In this document: positions 15,294 through 22,332 of the stretch, piece by piece | Layout of the letters: the number at the start of each line of letters is the position of its first letter | How positions within the stretch are numbered: the first letter of the stretch is position 1 | Source: RYN-431 sp036388295 | GTDB taxonomy: Bacteria > Planctomycetota > Phycisphaerae > Tepidisphaerales > Tepidisphaeraceae | Direction of reading: 5' to 3' | Length of the DNA stretch: 26,395 nt | Assembly: GCA_036388295.1 (NCBI GenBank) | Contig: DASVSC010000004.1 | Coordinates: forward strand, 1-26,395 | The notes under the pieces: model-generated | Database searches by the model: none | What the model saw: the letters and a program-made list of their open reading frames with translations, nothing else | What the model was told of the DNA's origin: nothing | Made by a program: the position numbers and the translations under genes

Positions 15294-15940
15294 TACGGCT
15301 TCTCCGGTTGAAGAACGGACGGCTCGGCCGGTTGTTCCGACTCGGGCGGCGGCGTGGCCGGCGCTTCGTCGGCGGACCGGTTCATGGTGCCAGCACCGAC
15401 GCCTTCGCCCGCAGATTGGCCGAGCGGAGCCGCTTCGCTGGTCGCCAGCGACGGCGCGCCGCCGGACAGGTAAGCGTCCAGCTGAACCACCACCGCGTCC
15501 AGCGTGGCGACGCTGTTCACGAGGTCGCTCGACAGCAGGGTCTGCAGCCGCTGCACGCCGCCGCGGTACATCAGGTGCTCGCGCTGCAACTGCTTGGCCC
15601 AGCGCCGGCAGTTGGCCAGCTTCTGCTCGGCCTGTTCCATGCGGGCTTGGGCGGCGCGGAGCTTTTTTTCTTCGTCGAATGCCGACTGCGTTCGGCCGCT
15701 GGAATCCTTGAACAGCTTCTTCATCCGGATCGCTTCCTTCAGCTGACTAATGATGTCGGTCAGCTTCCGGATCTGGCCCTGCCAGAACGTGCTCTGCTCA
15801 CCCTCGCACCAGGACAACCGGCGCGTGATCTCGGCCTCCGCGTCACCCAAGGCCGCGTTGGAAGATTCGATGAACTTCACCATCGCCGCCCGGAAGGAAC
15901 GGATGGCGTCGATGTCCTGAACTTTTGCGCCGTCGGCCAT
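15293..15940 (-). CDS. helical coiled-coil protein with WXG tripeptide and disordered Pro-rich tail (type VII-like operon)
   Basis: 215 residues. Residues 1-155 are predicted almost entirely helical. Trp44 and Trp53 lie in RRLSWCEGEQSTFWQGQIRK, where Trp53-Gln-Gly55 is a literal WXG; a strongly charged coiled coil runs from about 85 to 125. Residues 160-215 are Ala/Pro/Glu-rich and probably disordered. No signal peptide or membrane segment is present. The gene begins 16 bases after the WXG100-type gene and overlaps the next one by one base. A type VII substrate or a cytosolic partner of the ATPase is likely from context, but the family is unknown to me. Confidence 0.78.
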   Translation of the reverse strand: MADGAKVQDIDAIRSFRAAMVKFIESSNAALGDAEAEITRRLSWCEGEQSTFWQGQIRKLTDIISQLKEAIRMKKLFKDSSGRTQSAFDEEKKLRAAQARMEQAEQKLANCRRWAKQLQREHLMYRGGVQRLQTLLSSDLVNSVATLDAVVVQLDAYLSGGAPSLATSEAAPLGQSAGEGVGAGTMNRSADEAPATPPPESEQPAEPSVLQPEKP

Positions 15941-15956
15941 GCGAACACCGTTCCGG

Positions 15957-16229
15957 TCAGCGTTGTTTCAGGTATTCCTCGACCAGGGCCGCCTTTTTGC
16001 CCAGGAACGAGACGTGTTCGGCCGACTGTTCCAGGAAGCCGCCAAGGGCTTTGGCGGTCTGTTCGAACGATTCGCTGAACTTCCGCTGTTCCTGGTCGCG
16101 CCAGGTCTGTTCGAGGGCCCGCATCTTGTTGTGCAGGCCGACGACCAGACCGTGCAGGTCATTGTTGAAACGATTCAGGTCCTGAGCGAACCGCCGCAGT
16201 TCGGCGGGATCGACAAATGCTTTACCCAC
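15957..16229 (-). CDS. WXG100-family protein (ESAT-6-like, WxD variant)
   Basis: 90 residues, the normal size range for WXG100 proteins (about 90-100). The pattern is a helix (VDPAELRRFAQDLNRFNNDL), a hairpin centred on TWRDQEQRKF with Trp43-Arg-Asp45 in place of W-x-G, then a second helix ending EEYLKQR. Asp in the third position of the motif is a frequent variant. The C-terminal Y-x-x-x-D/E export signal known from mycobacterial substrates is not intact: Tyr86 is followed by only four residues, none acidic. It is the first gene of the four-gene operon that ends with the EssC-like ATPase. A TATAAT hexamer lies about 43 bases upstream of the start. No signal peptide is present, as expected for this family. 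Confidence 0.85.
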   Translation of the reverse strand: MGKAFVDPAELRRFAQDLNRFNNDLHGLVVGLHNKMRALEQTWRDQEQRKFSESFEQTAKALGGFLEQSAEHVSFLGKKAALVEEYLKQR

Positions 16230-16271
16230 AGCGTGTTCTCCGTCGTAAGCGGCATAACGGTCCTACAGTCG

Positions 16272-16277
16272 ATTATA
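16272..16277 (-). promoter_or_regulatory. -10 element of the type VII-like operon
   Basis: A perfect TATAAT on the minus strand in the gap shared with the divergent gene at 16377. Transcription would begin near 16265, giving a leader of about 35 bases before ATG 16229. No convincing -35 hexamer is seen. Confidence 0.55.
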
Positions 16278-16376
16278 GCGGACGGACCCGCCGCTTGCGG
16301 GTTTCTGCGCTTCCTGCAAAAGAATATCCGTGCTTGGCTCGTTTCTGCGGGCAGGCCTGTTCCGAAGGAGATCGAA

Positions 16377-16772
16377 ATGAAACTGAAACGTCTTGCCGCC
16401 GTCGCCCTGTTTGCCGTCGCGTCGATCGCGTATGCCGAATCGTCGGAAGCCACCGGCTCCGTCAGCGGCAAAGTGAACGGCCCCAATGGCCAGCCGCTGG
16501 CCGGCGTAACGGTGAAGGTCGTCGCGGTCGAAAAAGGCGTCCGCGGCGACGCCCCCGCCCCGGCTCCGGGCGAGAAGAAGAAAAAGGTCCCCAGCTACAC
16601 CGGCACCACCGACGAGCAAGGTCGCTTCAGAATCGCCGATGTCCCGCCCGGCACTTATCAGGTCAACGCCACCAGCACCGACGTCGGCCGGGCACGCGGC
16701 AACGCGACGGTGGTCGCCGGTCGCGACTTCGTGGTGAACATGCAGCTGCAGAAGCCGAGGAAGAAGGCGTAG
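16377..16772 (+). CDS. small secreted protein with carboxypeptidase-regulatory-like domain
   Basis: 131 residues from ATG 16377, with a strong Shine-Dalgarno GAAGGAG at 16364-16370. The N-terminus MKLKRLAAVALFAVASIAYA is a classic Sec signal peptide with AYA before the cleavage point. Residues about 27-130 form a single beta-sandwich of the carboxypeptidase-regulatory-like (CarboxypepD_reg, transthyretin-like) type: GSVSGKVNGPNGQPLAGVTV, a lysine-rich insertion GEKKKKVPS, then GTTDEQGRFRIADVPPGTYQV. Such domains usually bind carbohydrate or serve as structural modules outside the cytoplasm. It is divergent from the type VII-like operon and shares a 147-base promoter region with it; no functional link can be claimed. 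Confidence 0.85.
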   Translation: MKLKRLAAVALFAVASIAYAESSEATGSVSGKVNGPNGQPLAGVTVKVVAVEKGVRGDAPAPAPGEKKKKVPSYTGTTDEQGRFRIADVPPGTYQVNATSTDVGRARGNATVVAGRDFVVNMQLQKPRKKA

Positions 16773-16818
16773 GCGATTCCGAAATCAAGAACTTGGACGC
16801 ATGGCGTCACCAACGTCC

Positions 16819-16844
16819 GGGGTGGCCACTTAAGTGGCCACCCC
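16819..16844. repeat. perfect 26-base palindrome
   Basis: The half-site GGGGTGGCCACTT is followed directly by its exact reverse complement. It lies 46 bases after the stop of the small secreted protein gene. It could fold as a terminator stem for that gene, but it has no loop and no T-run, so a dispersed palindromic repeat or a protein-binding site is equally possible. Confidence 0.7.
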
Positions 16845-16938
16845 AACGAAGTCGACACACGTCCCGACGCCACACAAAATAGCACATAGCACAATGTGCC
16901 GAGAATCATTCGAGCAGACCGCAGCGTAAAGCCAAACG

Positions 16939-16972
16939 CACACGGCCGACGCGGTATCGCGTCGGCCGTGTG
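16939..16972 (-). terminator. intrinsic-type terminator of rpsL-rpsG
   Basis: A 15-base-pair GC-rich stem (CACACGGCCGACGCG and its complement) with a four-base loop lies 25 bases past the rpsG stop. On the minus strand it is followed by a moderately T-rich stretch (CGTTTGGCTTT). Confidence 0.7.
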
Positions 16973-16997
16973 TATTAAGTCTGATATCAGCCTGGAT

Positions 16998-17474
16998 TTA
17001 CCAGGCGAAGTGGGCGAACGCCTTGTTGGCGTCGGCCATGCGGTGCGTCTGTTCGCGGGTGGTCATGGCTTTGCCTTCCTTGCGGTAGGCATTCAAGAGC
17101 TCGTCCGCGAGCTTGTCGCTGGTGGCGCGGCCGCCTTCGTTGCGGACGGCGTTGAGGATCCAGCGGATCGCCAGGCTCTGCTGGCGACGCTTATTCACCT
17201 GCATCGGAACCTGATAGTTCGCCCCGCCGACGCGCTTGGAACGCACTTCGACGTACGGCTTGACGTTGTTGATCGCCCCTTCGAACACTTCCAGCGGCTG
17301 GACGTCCTTGTTCTTCTTGGCGATCGTGTCCATCGCGTCGTACATAATGCGCTGGCTGACGGCCTTCTTGCCGTCCCACATCAGGCAGTTGATGAACTTG
17401 CTGACGAGCTTGCTGTTGAAGCGGGCGTCCGGCTTCAGCATTTCTTCAGAGGCAGTGAACTTCTTGTAGGCCAT
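16998..17474 (-). CDS. rpsG: 30S ribosomal protein S7
   Basis: 158 residues, close to the bacterial norm of about 156. It is recognisable along its length: KFINCLMWDGKKAVSQRIMYDA near residue 27, PLEVFEGAINNVKPYVEVRSKRVGGANYQVP in the middle (family P.xVexrsRRvGGatYQVP), RRQQSLAIRWI, and the C-terminal EGKAMTTREQTHRMADANKAFAHFAW. S7 nucleates assembly of the 30S head on 16S rRNA and lies by the E site. A GGAGC Shine-Dalgarno site is seven bases before the ATG. It follows rpsL after 99 bases that contain two hairpins. A terminator follows at once, so fusA and tuf are not part of this operon. Confidence 0.97.
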   Translation of the reverse strand: MAYKKFTASEEMLKPDARFNSKLVSKFINCLMWDGKKAVSQRIMYDAMDTIAKKNKDVQPLEVFEGAINNVKPYVEVRSKRVGGANYQVPMQVNKRRQQSLAIRWILNAVRNEGGRATSDKLADELLNAYRKEGKAMTTREQTHRMADANKAFAHFAW

Positions 17475-17505
17475 GGGATTGCTCCGTTTTCCTGATGTGT
17501 TTCTC

Positions 17506-17566
17506 CCCGCACCAGGGTTTGGCCCGTGCGGGAATACTCCGGATGAGTGACTGGCGACGGCCAGTC
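17506..17566 (-). promoter_or_regulatory. two hairpins in the rpsL-rpsG intercistronic region
   Basis: One hairpin has a 7-bp stem CCCGCAC/GTGCGGG (17506-17532) and the other a 6-bp stem GACTGG/CCAGTC (17549-17566). In E. coli, S7 binds structured RNA in the equivalent S12-S7 gap and represses its own translation. These hairpins could play that role here, but this is inference; they could also be incidental folding. Confidence 0.35.
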
Positions 17567-17573
17567 GATTGAT

Positions 17574-17945
17574 TTACTTCGGCTTCTTCGCGCCGTACTT
17601 GCTGCGGCTGCGTTTGCGGCCGTCGACGCCCAGGGTATCGAGGGCACCGCGGACGATGTGGTAACGCACGCCGGGCAGGTCGCGGACGCGGCCGCCGCGC
17701 ACGAGGACGATCGAGTGTTCCTGCAGGTTGTGTTCTTCGCCGGGGATGTAGGCGGTCACTTCCTTGCCGTTGGACAAGCGAACGCGGGCGATTTTCCGCA
17801 GAGCCGAGTTCGGCTTCTTCGGGGTCATCGTCTTGACCTGTACGCAGACGCCGCGGCGGGCGGGGCTCTGCTCCAGGTCCTTGTTCTTCTTGATCGGCGC
17901 CAGCGGCTTGCGCGGGTTCTTAATCAGCTGATTGATCGTCGGCAT
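17574..17945 (-). CDS. rpsL: 30S ribosomal protein S12
   Basis: 123 residues, the standard length. It is highly conserved: MPTINQLIKNPRKP at the start, KTMTPKKPNSALRKIARVRLSNG (residues 38-60), EEHNLQEHSIVLVRGGRVRDLPGVRYHIVRGALDTLGVDGRKRSRSKYGAKKPK to the end, with minor substitutions. S12 sits at the decoding centre. Lys43 is the wild-type residue. Position 88, which is Lys in E. coli and M. tuberculosis (numbering from Met1), is Arg here; substitutions at this position are known streptomycin-resistance mutations. An AAGG Shine-Dalgarno precedes the ATG by six bases, and a strong promoter lies about 55 bases upstream. Confidence 0.98.
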   Translation of the reverse strand: MPTINQLIKNPRKPLAPIKKNKDLEQSPARRGVCVQVKTMTPKKPNSALRKIARVRLSNGKEVTAYIPGEEHNLQEHSIVLVRGGRVRDLPGVRYHIVRGALDTLGVDGRKRSRSKYGAKKPK

Positions 17946-18000
17946 TGCACACCTTCAAATAGGACACGCCGACGAGACCTCTCGCCGAAGTGAGCCACGC

Positions 18001-18030
18001 AATATAGCCGGCCCCCGCCCGCCAACGCAA
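18001..18030 (-). promoter_or_regulatory. sigma-70-type promoter of rpsL-rpsG
   Basis: On the minus strand, -35 TTGCGT (18030-18025), an 18-base spacer, and -10 TATATT (18006-18001). The predicted start near 17994 gives a leader of about 50 bases before rpsL. This is the clearest complete promoter in the window. Confidence 0.75.
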
Positions 18031-18094
18031 GGCCGCGGAACAAAATGTCCGGGTCTCGCGTCGGCGGGCGGCGTCGCGTGTGCGGCGGCCTTAC

Positions 18095-20833
18095 TCATTG
18101 AAACCGGAACCAGACCTTACCGCTGTATGACCCATTGGCCTGAAGCGGCGCGGCCTGCGGGCCGAGGTCGGACGGGATGGTCGTTTTGGTGCCGATGGCG
18201 CTAATGGCGTGCATTAGCGAAATCTGTCCGTCCGGGTAGCCGGCGGTGGACGTACGGACCAGTTCGACCGACGGGATGTCCGGCGTCAGCATGTGCAGCG
18301 CCAGGCCGCGGGTTTCCGGCACGATAGTGATCTTGCCGGCGTTGGTATCGATCGTGGCCCAGCGGACGTCGGCGTGGTAGCCCTTGAACTCCGGGTAGAC
18401 GAAGCCGGTCCAGCCGGTCACGGTTTCGTTGTACGGCTTTTCCCAGACGTCCACGTTGCCGCCTTCCATGCGGTTTTTGTAAACGCGGTACGGCCCCATG
18501 CCGAGCCAGCGGGCGGACTTCACTTCCTTCGGCGGGAAATCGAAGGTAACGCCGAGGAAGTCGCACAGGCCGGTCGCCTGGAAGGTGTAGTCGAGGCAGA
18601 ACCACCCGTCCGTCCCGGCCGACCATTGCGCCCGAGTCATCTTCGTCTGCGGCGCGGCGGGCGCAGGGCGCTCGGCATTGTTATTGTTGCCGCCGTTGTT
18701 GTTATTGCGGCGTGGGCGCGGCATGAGCGGCGTGGCGGCCGCCACACGCGGGCCGGCCGTCAGCGGGATGACTTGCGTGCCTTTGGTGACGGACTTGATC
18801 GCCCCGGTCGCCGGGTCGACCTCCAGTTTCACGTCGCCGGACGTCAGCAAACCCTTGTCGGCCGATGGCTTCGCCGCCACCGTCGGGGCGTACGCGCGCT
18901 TGGCATCCATCGGGTAGACCTTCTGGACCACGTCCAGGCTGTTGGCGTCGTACCCGGTGATCATCAGCGCGTCAGCGGTGTTCCAGTCGGCGGGCAGGTC
19001 CAGCTTCAACTTGCCACGCCTCTTCGCCGCCACGCCCGGGGCGGTGGCCGTGCCCTTGCTAACGACGTCGTGGCCGGCCCCGCTGTCGCCGAGGCCTTTG
19101 TATTTGAGCAGCGCCCATTCGAACTTCACGGCGTCGAGCGAGAGGAAGTCGTAGTCGTTCATCAAGTCCAGCTGCCCGTCGAAACTGCTCGGCAGCGTCT
19201 TGGGCAGGACCACCGGCGACCAGATCTGCCGGATCGTGTAGTACGACCCCTCTTTCTCACGCCACGGCCCGACGATGCCGTCCGGGGCGCCATTGCCGAC
19301 CATGTCCATCTTGCCGTCGGGCCGGACGACGCCCTCGTCGGCGTAGACCCACATCCAGAAGCCAGCGCTCTTGGGCGTGGCTTTGGACAGGTCCCAGAAA
19401 TCTCGCATGCCCGCGCCATGACCGCCGTCGTACAGGCCGTGGATGATTTCGGTCGGCATCACGATGTCCTTGCCGTTCAGCAAGGCCTGGTATGCCTGGT
19501 ACGTCGGGTAATGCTTGGTCTGAATGTTGTCGTGCAGTTCCCACGGGTGGAGCACGGGGCGCTTCTGCGGGTCCCACTTGTCGTACTCGCCGTCGGCGGC
19601 GGTGTTCCAGCCGCCTTCGTTGCCGTTGGCCCAAAAAATAATGCTGGGGTGATTCACGTCACGGATGACCGTTTCTTTCGCTAGCCGGATCGCGGTCGGG
19701 GCGTCGAGCTTCTTTTGCCAGCTGCACAGCTCATCCTCGACATACAGGCCCATTTCGTCACACAAGTCGAGGAACGATTCGTCCGGCGGGTAGTGGGACA
19801 TGCGAACGGCGTTCATGTTCATCGACTTGATGATCTGAATGTCCCACGCGTCGATCTTCGGCGAGAGCGTCCGGCCGGAATCGGGCCAGGCGGCATGACG
19901 GTTGACGCCCTTGAAGACGACCTTCGTGCCGTTGATGTAAACGCCGTCGCCGGGCCGCACCTGGATGGTGCGGAAGCCGAAGCGCTTGGTCGTCTCGTGC
20001 ACGACATTGCCGTCCGCTTTCAGGCGGAAGCGCGCGGTGTACAGGTTCGGCGTTTCGGCGGTCCAGGTTTTGACGCCCGGCGCCTTCGCCGTCACACGCC
20101 CGGCGCGGCCGGTGCCGGTGGCGACCACGTTGCCGCCGGCGTCCAGAATCTCGACGTCCACGGCGTCGGCGTTCTGCCCCGTCGGCGTGATTACGTCGGC
20201 CGCGAAGGTGCCGTCCGCCTTGGCGTCGATCGCGACGCGCTCGATGTACTGCTGCGGGACCGATTCCAGATAGACGGGCCGGAAGATGCCACCGAAGATC
20301 CAGAAATCGGCCTGCCGCTCGGCGCGGTTGATCGACTCGTTGTCCGACTTCTTCTTCACGTCGACTTCGATCAGGTTTTCCTCGCCCGGCTTGACCAGAT
20401 CGGTGACGTCGTATTTGAACTGGTAGAAGCCGCCCTGGTGGACGGGGCCGACGGACTTGCCGTTAATGCGCGCATCGGTGTCGGTCATGACGCCGTCGAA
20501 CGTCAGAATGGTGCGGCGGCCGGACCAGTTCGCGGGCACGGTGAACTTGTGGCGGTACTTTCCCTGTTCGACGTCTTCTTTATCGGTGTAGTAGTTCAGC
20601 GAGCCGAAGCCCTTCACGTCCCAGCACGACGGCACAGGAAGCGTGGCCCACTGGCCGGACTTCGCGCCGGTGGTGCACATGAACTCCCAGTCGACGGTGT
20701 TGTCTTTGTCGGTGCCCGAGAGGTACTGCCGCACCGACGTCGGGCCGACCTGGGCCTGACACACGCTCGCGGCCAGAACCGCGACCAGCCCGAGATATTT
20801 CGACGCGCGGCACGGCTTAGTGAATTTGCTCAT
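18095..20833 (-). CDS. secreted glycoside hydrolase family 2 protein (beta-galactosidase-like)
   Basis: 912 residues from ATG 20833, chosen over an upstream ATG because of the GAGGAG site six bases before it and the signal peptide it gives (hydrophobic core YLGLVAVLAASVCQA, cleavage near residue 27). An N-terminal jelly-roll (about 50-195, ending WIFGGIFRPVYLE) is followed by an immunoglobulin-like domain (about 200-290) and the TIM barrel with VFKGVNRH (306-313), VRMSHYPPDE (343-352), acid/base Glu406 in WANGNEGG, and probable nucleophile Glu462 in MPTEI. A beta-sandwich C-terminal region follows, typical of GH2 beta-galactosidases. An Asn/Gly-rich linker occurs near residues 710-719. It should hydrolyse beta-linked sugars outside the cytoplasm; galactoside against glucuronide specificity is not decidable. 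It stands alone, with 200 bases upstream lacking a clear promoter. Confidence 0.9.
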   Translation of the reverse strand: MSKFTKPCRASKYLGLVAVLAASVCQAQVGPTSVRQYLSGTDKDNTVDWEFMCTTGAKSGQWATLPVPSCWDVKGFGSLNYYTDKEDVEQGKYRHKFTVPANWSGRRTILTFDGVMTDTDARINGKSVGPVHQGGFYQFKYDVTDLVKPGEENLIEVDVKKKSDNESINRAERQADFWIFGGIFRPVYLESVPQQYIERVAIDAKADGTFAADVITPTGQNADAVDVEILDAGGNVVATGTGRAGRVTAKAPGVKTWTAETPNLYTARFRLKADGNVVHETTKRFGFRTIQVRPGDGVYINGTKVVFKGVNRHAAWPDSGRTLSPKIDAWDIQIIKSMNMNAVRMSHYPPDESFLDLCDEMGLYVEDELCSWQKKLDAPTAIRLAKETVIRDVNHPSIIFWANGNEGGWNTAADGEYDKWDPQKRPVLHPWELHDNIQTKHYPTYQAYQALLNGKDIVMPTEIIHGLYDGGHGAGMRDFWDLSKATPKSAGFWMWVYADEGVVRPDGKMDMVGNGAPDGIVGPWREKEGSYYTIRQIWSPVVLPKTLPSSFDGQLDLMNDYDFLSLDAVKFEWALLKYKGLGDSGAGHDVVSKGTATAPGVAAKRRGKLKLDLPADWNTADALMITGYDANSLDVVQKVYPMDAKRAYAPTVAAKPSADKGLLTSGDVKLEVDPATGAIKSVTKGTQVIPLTAGPRVAAATPLMPRPRRNNNNGGNNNNAERPAPAAPQTKMTRAQWSAGTDGWFCLDYTFQATGLCDFLGVTFDFPPKEVKSARWLGMGPYRVYKNRMEGGNVDVWEKPYNETVTGWTGFVYPEFKGYHADVRWATIDTNAGKITIVPETRGLALHMLTPDIPSVELVRTSTAGYPDGQISLMHAISAIGTKTTIPSDLGPQAAPLQANGSYSGKVWFRFQ

Positions 20834-21034
20834 GATCGACTCCTCAATCCGCGAACCCCTGGCCGACCGACGCGTCATCCGCGTTCAACCCGGACGTGGT
20901 GCCGAGCGTATCGCGAAGCGACGCGCGCGGCCAACATTGATGCGACATTCTGTCACCCGTCACGAAAACAATACCCGCGCGACGCGAAAGCGTTGACGGC
21001 AGCCGCGGACCGCTCCGCGAATCGGCCGAAACAG

Positions 21035-21628
21035 TCACGCACGGGTGTCGTTCCACAGCAAAACGACGCGGTCGGCCCGGCCGTGTTCGTAGCCGAGGAC
21101 GCTGACGCTGGCGGTGGCGGTGTAGAAGTGTTTGCCCTCGGCGGGCGGAAGGCCGAGCCACTGGGCGGCGAGCATGCGGATGAAATGGCCGCTGGAAAAG
21201 GCGGCGACGTCACCCTCGATCGTGCGGAACTTTTCCAAAAACCGCTCGGCCCGGGCGGCGACGGCGGCCGGCGTTTCGCCGCCGGGGGCGCCTTGGTCGA
21301 ACAGGCTCCAGTCGGGCCGCTTCTCTTTGATCTGCCGGCTGGTCAGGCCTTCGTACTGGCCGTAGTCCCATTCGACCAAGTCGGCGTCGATTTCCGCCCG
21401 GTCGCCGAAGCCGGCCAGCGCGCAAGTGCGGCTGGCGCGCTGCAGCGGACTGGTGAACACGCGGGCAAACGTGAGGTTGCCGAGCCGGTCGCGCAGCGTG
21501 CCGGCCGCGGCTTCGCCGACGGCGGTGAGCGGGATGTCCGCCAAACCGGTGTGCTGGCCGCTGGCGGACCATTCGGTTTCGCCGTGGCGGATCAGGAACA
21601 GGCGCGGGGCGTGTTGGCCGGAAGTCAT
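21035..21628 (-). CDS. histidine phosphatase family protein (phosphoglycerate mutase-like)
   Basis: 197 residues. The phosphohistidine motif LIRHGETEWSASGQHTGLADIPLT (residues 11-34, His15 as the nucleophile) is followed by SPLQRASRTCALAG, the catalytic acid in LVEWDYGQYEG, and the second histidine in AFSSGHFIRMLAAQ. This is the broad-specificity phosphatase layout (CobC, SixA, GpmB-like) in a cytoplasmic protein; the substrate cannot be read from sequence. The start at 21628 follows a TATGAT hexamer by six bases. It is 31 bases downstream of the hemolysin-III gene and could also be read from that gene's transcript. Confidence 0.9.
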   Translation of the reverse strand: MTSGQHAPRLFLIRHGETEWSASGQHTGLADIPLTAVGEAAAGTLRDRLGNLTFARVFTSPLQRASRTCALAGFGDRAEIDADLVEWDYGQYEGLTSRQIKEKRPDWSLFDQGAPGGETPAAVAARAERFLEKFRTIEGDVAAFSSGHFIRMLAAQWLGLPPAEGKHFYTATASVSVLGYEHGRADRVVLLWNDTRA

Positions 21629-21634
21629 GCGGCG

Positions 21635-21640
21635 ATCATA
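21635..21640 (-). promoter_or_regulatory. possible -10 element giving a leaderless histidine phosphatase mRNA
   Basis: TATGAT on the minus strand ends six bases before the ATG at 21628. The -35 region, if any, would overlap the hemolysin-III stop codon and is weak. It matches the leaderless pattern at 1150 and 22333. Confidence 0.45.
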
Positions 21641-21659
21641 GCCTCGCGGCCCGGGCGCG

Positions 21660-22325
21660 TTACAGCACCAGCGTCGCCACCGCCACGAAATGGCACGCCG
21701 CGCCCGCCAGCACCATCGTGTGCCACAAATCGTGATACCCGAACCGGCCGGGCCAGAGCCGCGGGCGCTTGGTGATGTAGACGACCGCGCCGACGCTGTA
21801 GATCACCCCGCCGACGACCAGCCACAGCAGCGTGGCCGTTGTCATCGACCGCACCATCGGCACGAACGCGATCGTCACCAGCCACGCCATCGGCACGTAC
21901 AGCGGCGACACCCACGTGAGCGGCACCCGCGTGAACAACACCGTCACCACGCCGATCACGGCCAACGCCCCTTCGATCGACAGCATCGTGTAACCCCACG
22001 GCCCGCGCAGGGCGGTCAGGCAGACCGGCGTGTACGTGCCTGCAATGAGCAGGAAAATGGCGGCGTGGTCGAAACGGTCGAGCCGGTCGCCCAGGCGCTC
22101 CCCGACGTGCAGCGAATGGGCGAGCGCGCTGGCGGTGAAGAGCAGGACGAGGGAAATGCCATAAACCACCAGGCCGACGTACAGCATCGGCCCGCCGCGC
22201 GTGAGCACAAGCAGAACAACTACGCCGATCAGCGAAGCGACCGCCCCGCCGGCGTGGCTGAGGCCGCAGTACGGGTCTTTGATCCAGCGGGACAGTCCGC
22301 TGGTGGGACGACAGGCGTCAGTCAT
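21660..22325 (-). CDS. hemolysin III / PAQR-family seven-helix membrane protein
   Basis: 221 residues from ATG 22325; a longer in-frame start upstream lacks support. Seven hydrophobic helices are visible. Family motifs: DPYCGLSHAGGAVASL in helix 1, SALAHSLHV after helix 2, RFDHAAIFLLIAGTYTPVCL in helix 3, GVIYSVGAVVYITKRP, and GYHDLWHTMVLAGAACHF in helix 7. The conserved Ser/His/Asp/His residues form a buried metal site in the PAQR/CREST superfamily. Bacterial members (YqfA, HlyIII) are cytoplasmic-membrane proteins with suggested roles in membrane-lipid homeostasis; hemolytic activity should not be assumed. The start codon lies seven bases after a TACACT hexamer, and the histidine phosphatase gene follows. 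Confidence 0.9.
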   Translation of the reverse strand: MTDACRPTSGLSRWIKDPYCGLSHAGGAVASLIGVVVLLVLTRGGPMLYVGLVVYGISLVLLFTASALAHSLHVGERLGDRLDRFDHAAIFLLIAGTYTPVCLTALRGPWGYTMLSIEGALAVIGVVTVLFTRVPLTWVSPLYVPMAWLVTIAFVPMVRSMTTATLLWLVVGGVIYSVGAVVYITKRPRLWPGRFGYHDLWHTMVLAGAACHFVAVATLVL

Positions 22326-22332
22326 GCGGAAA

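Noticed and set aside
18293..21775. Long plus-strand open frames (18293-19684 and 19715-21775) opposite the GH2 and histidine phosphatase genes
   Set aside because: These are antisense shadows with no recognisable domains. The minus strand carries complete catalytic motifs, a signal peptide and ribosome-binding sites.
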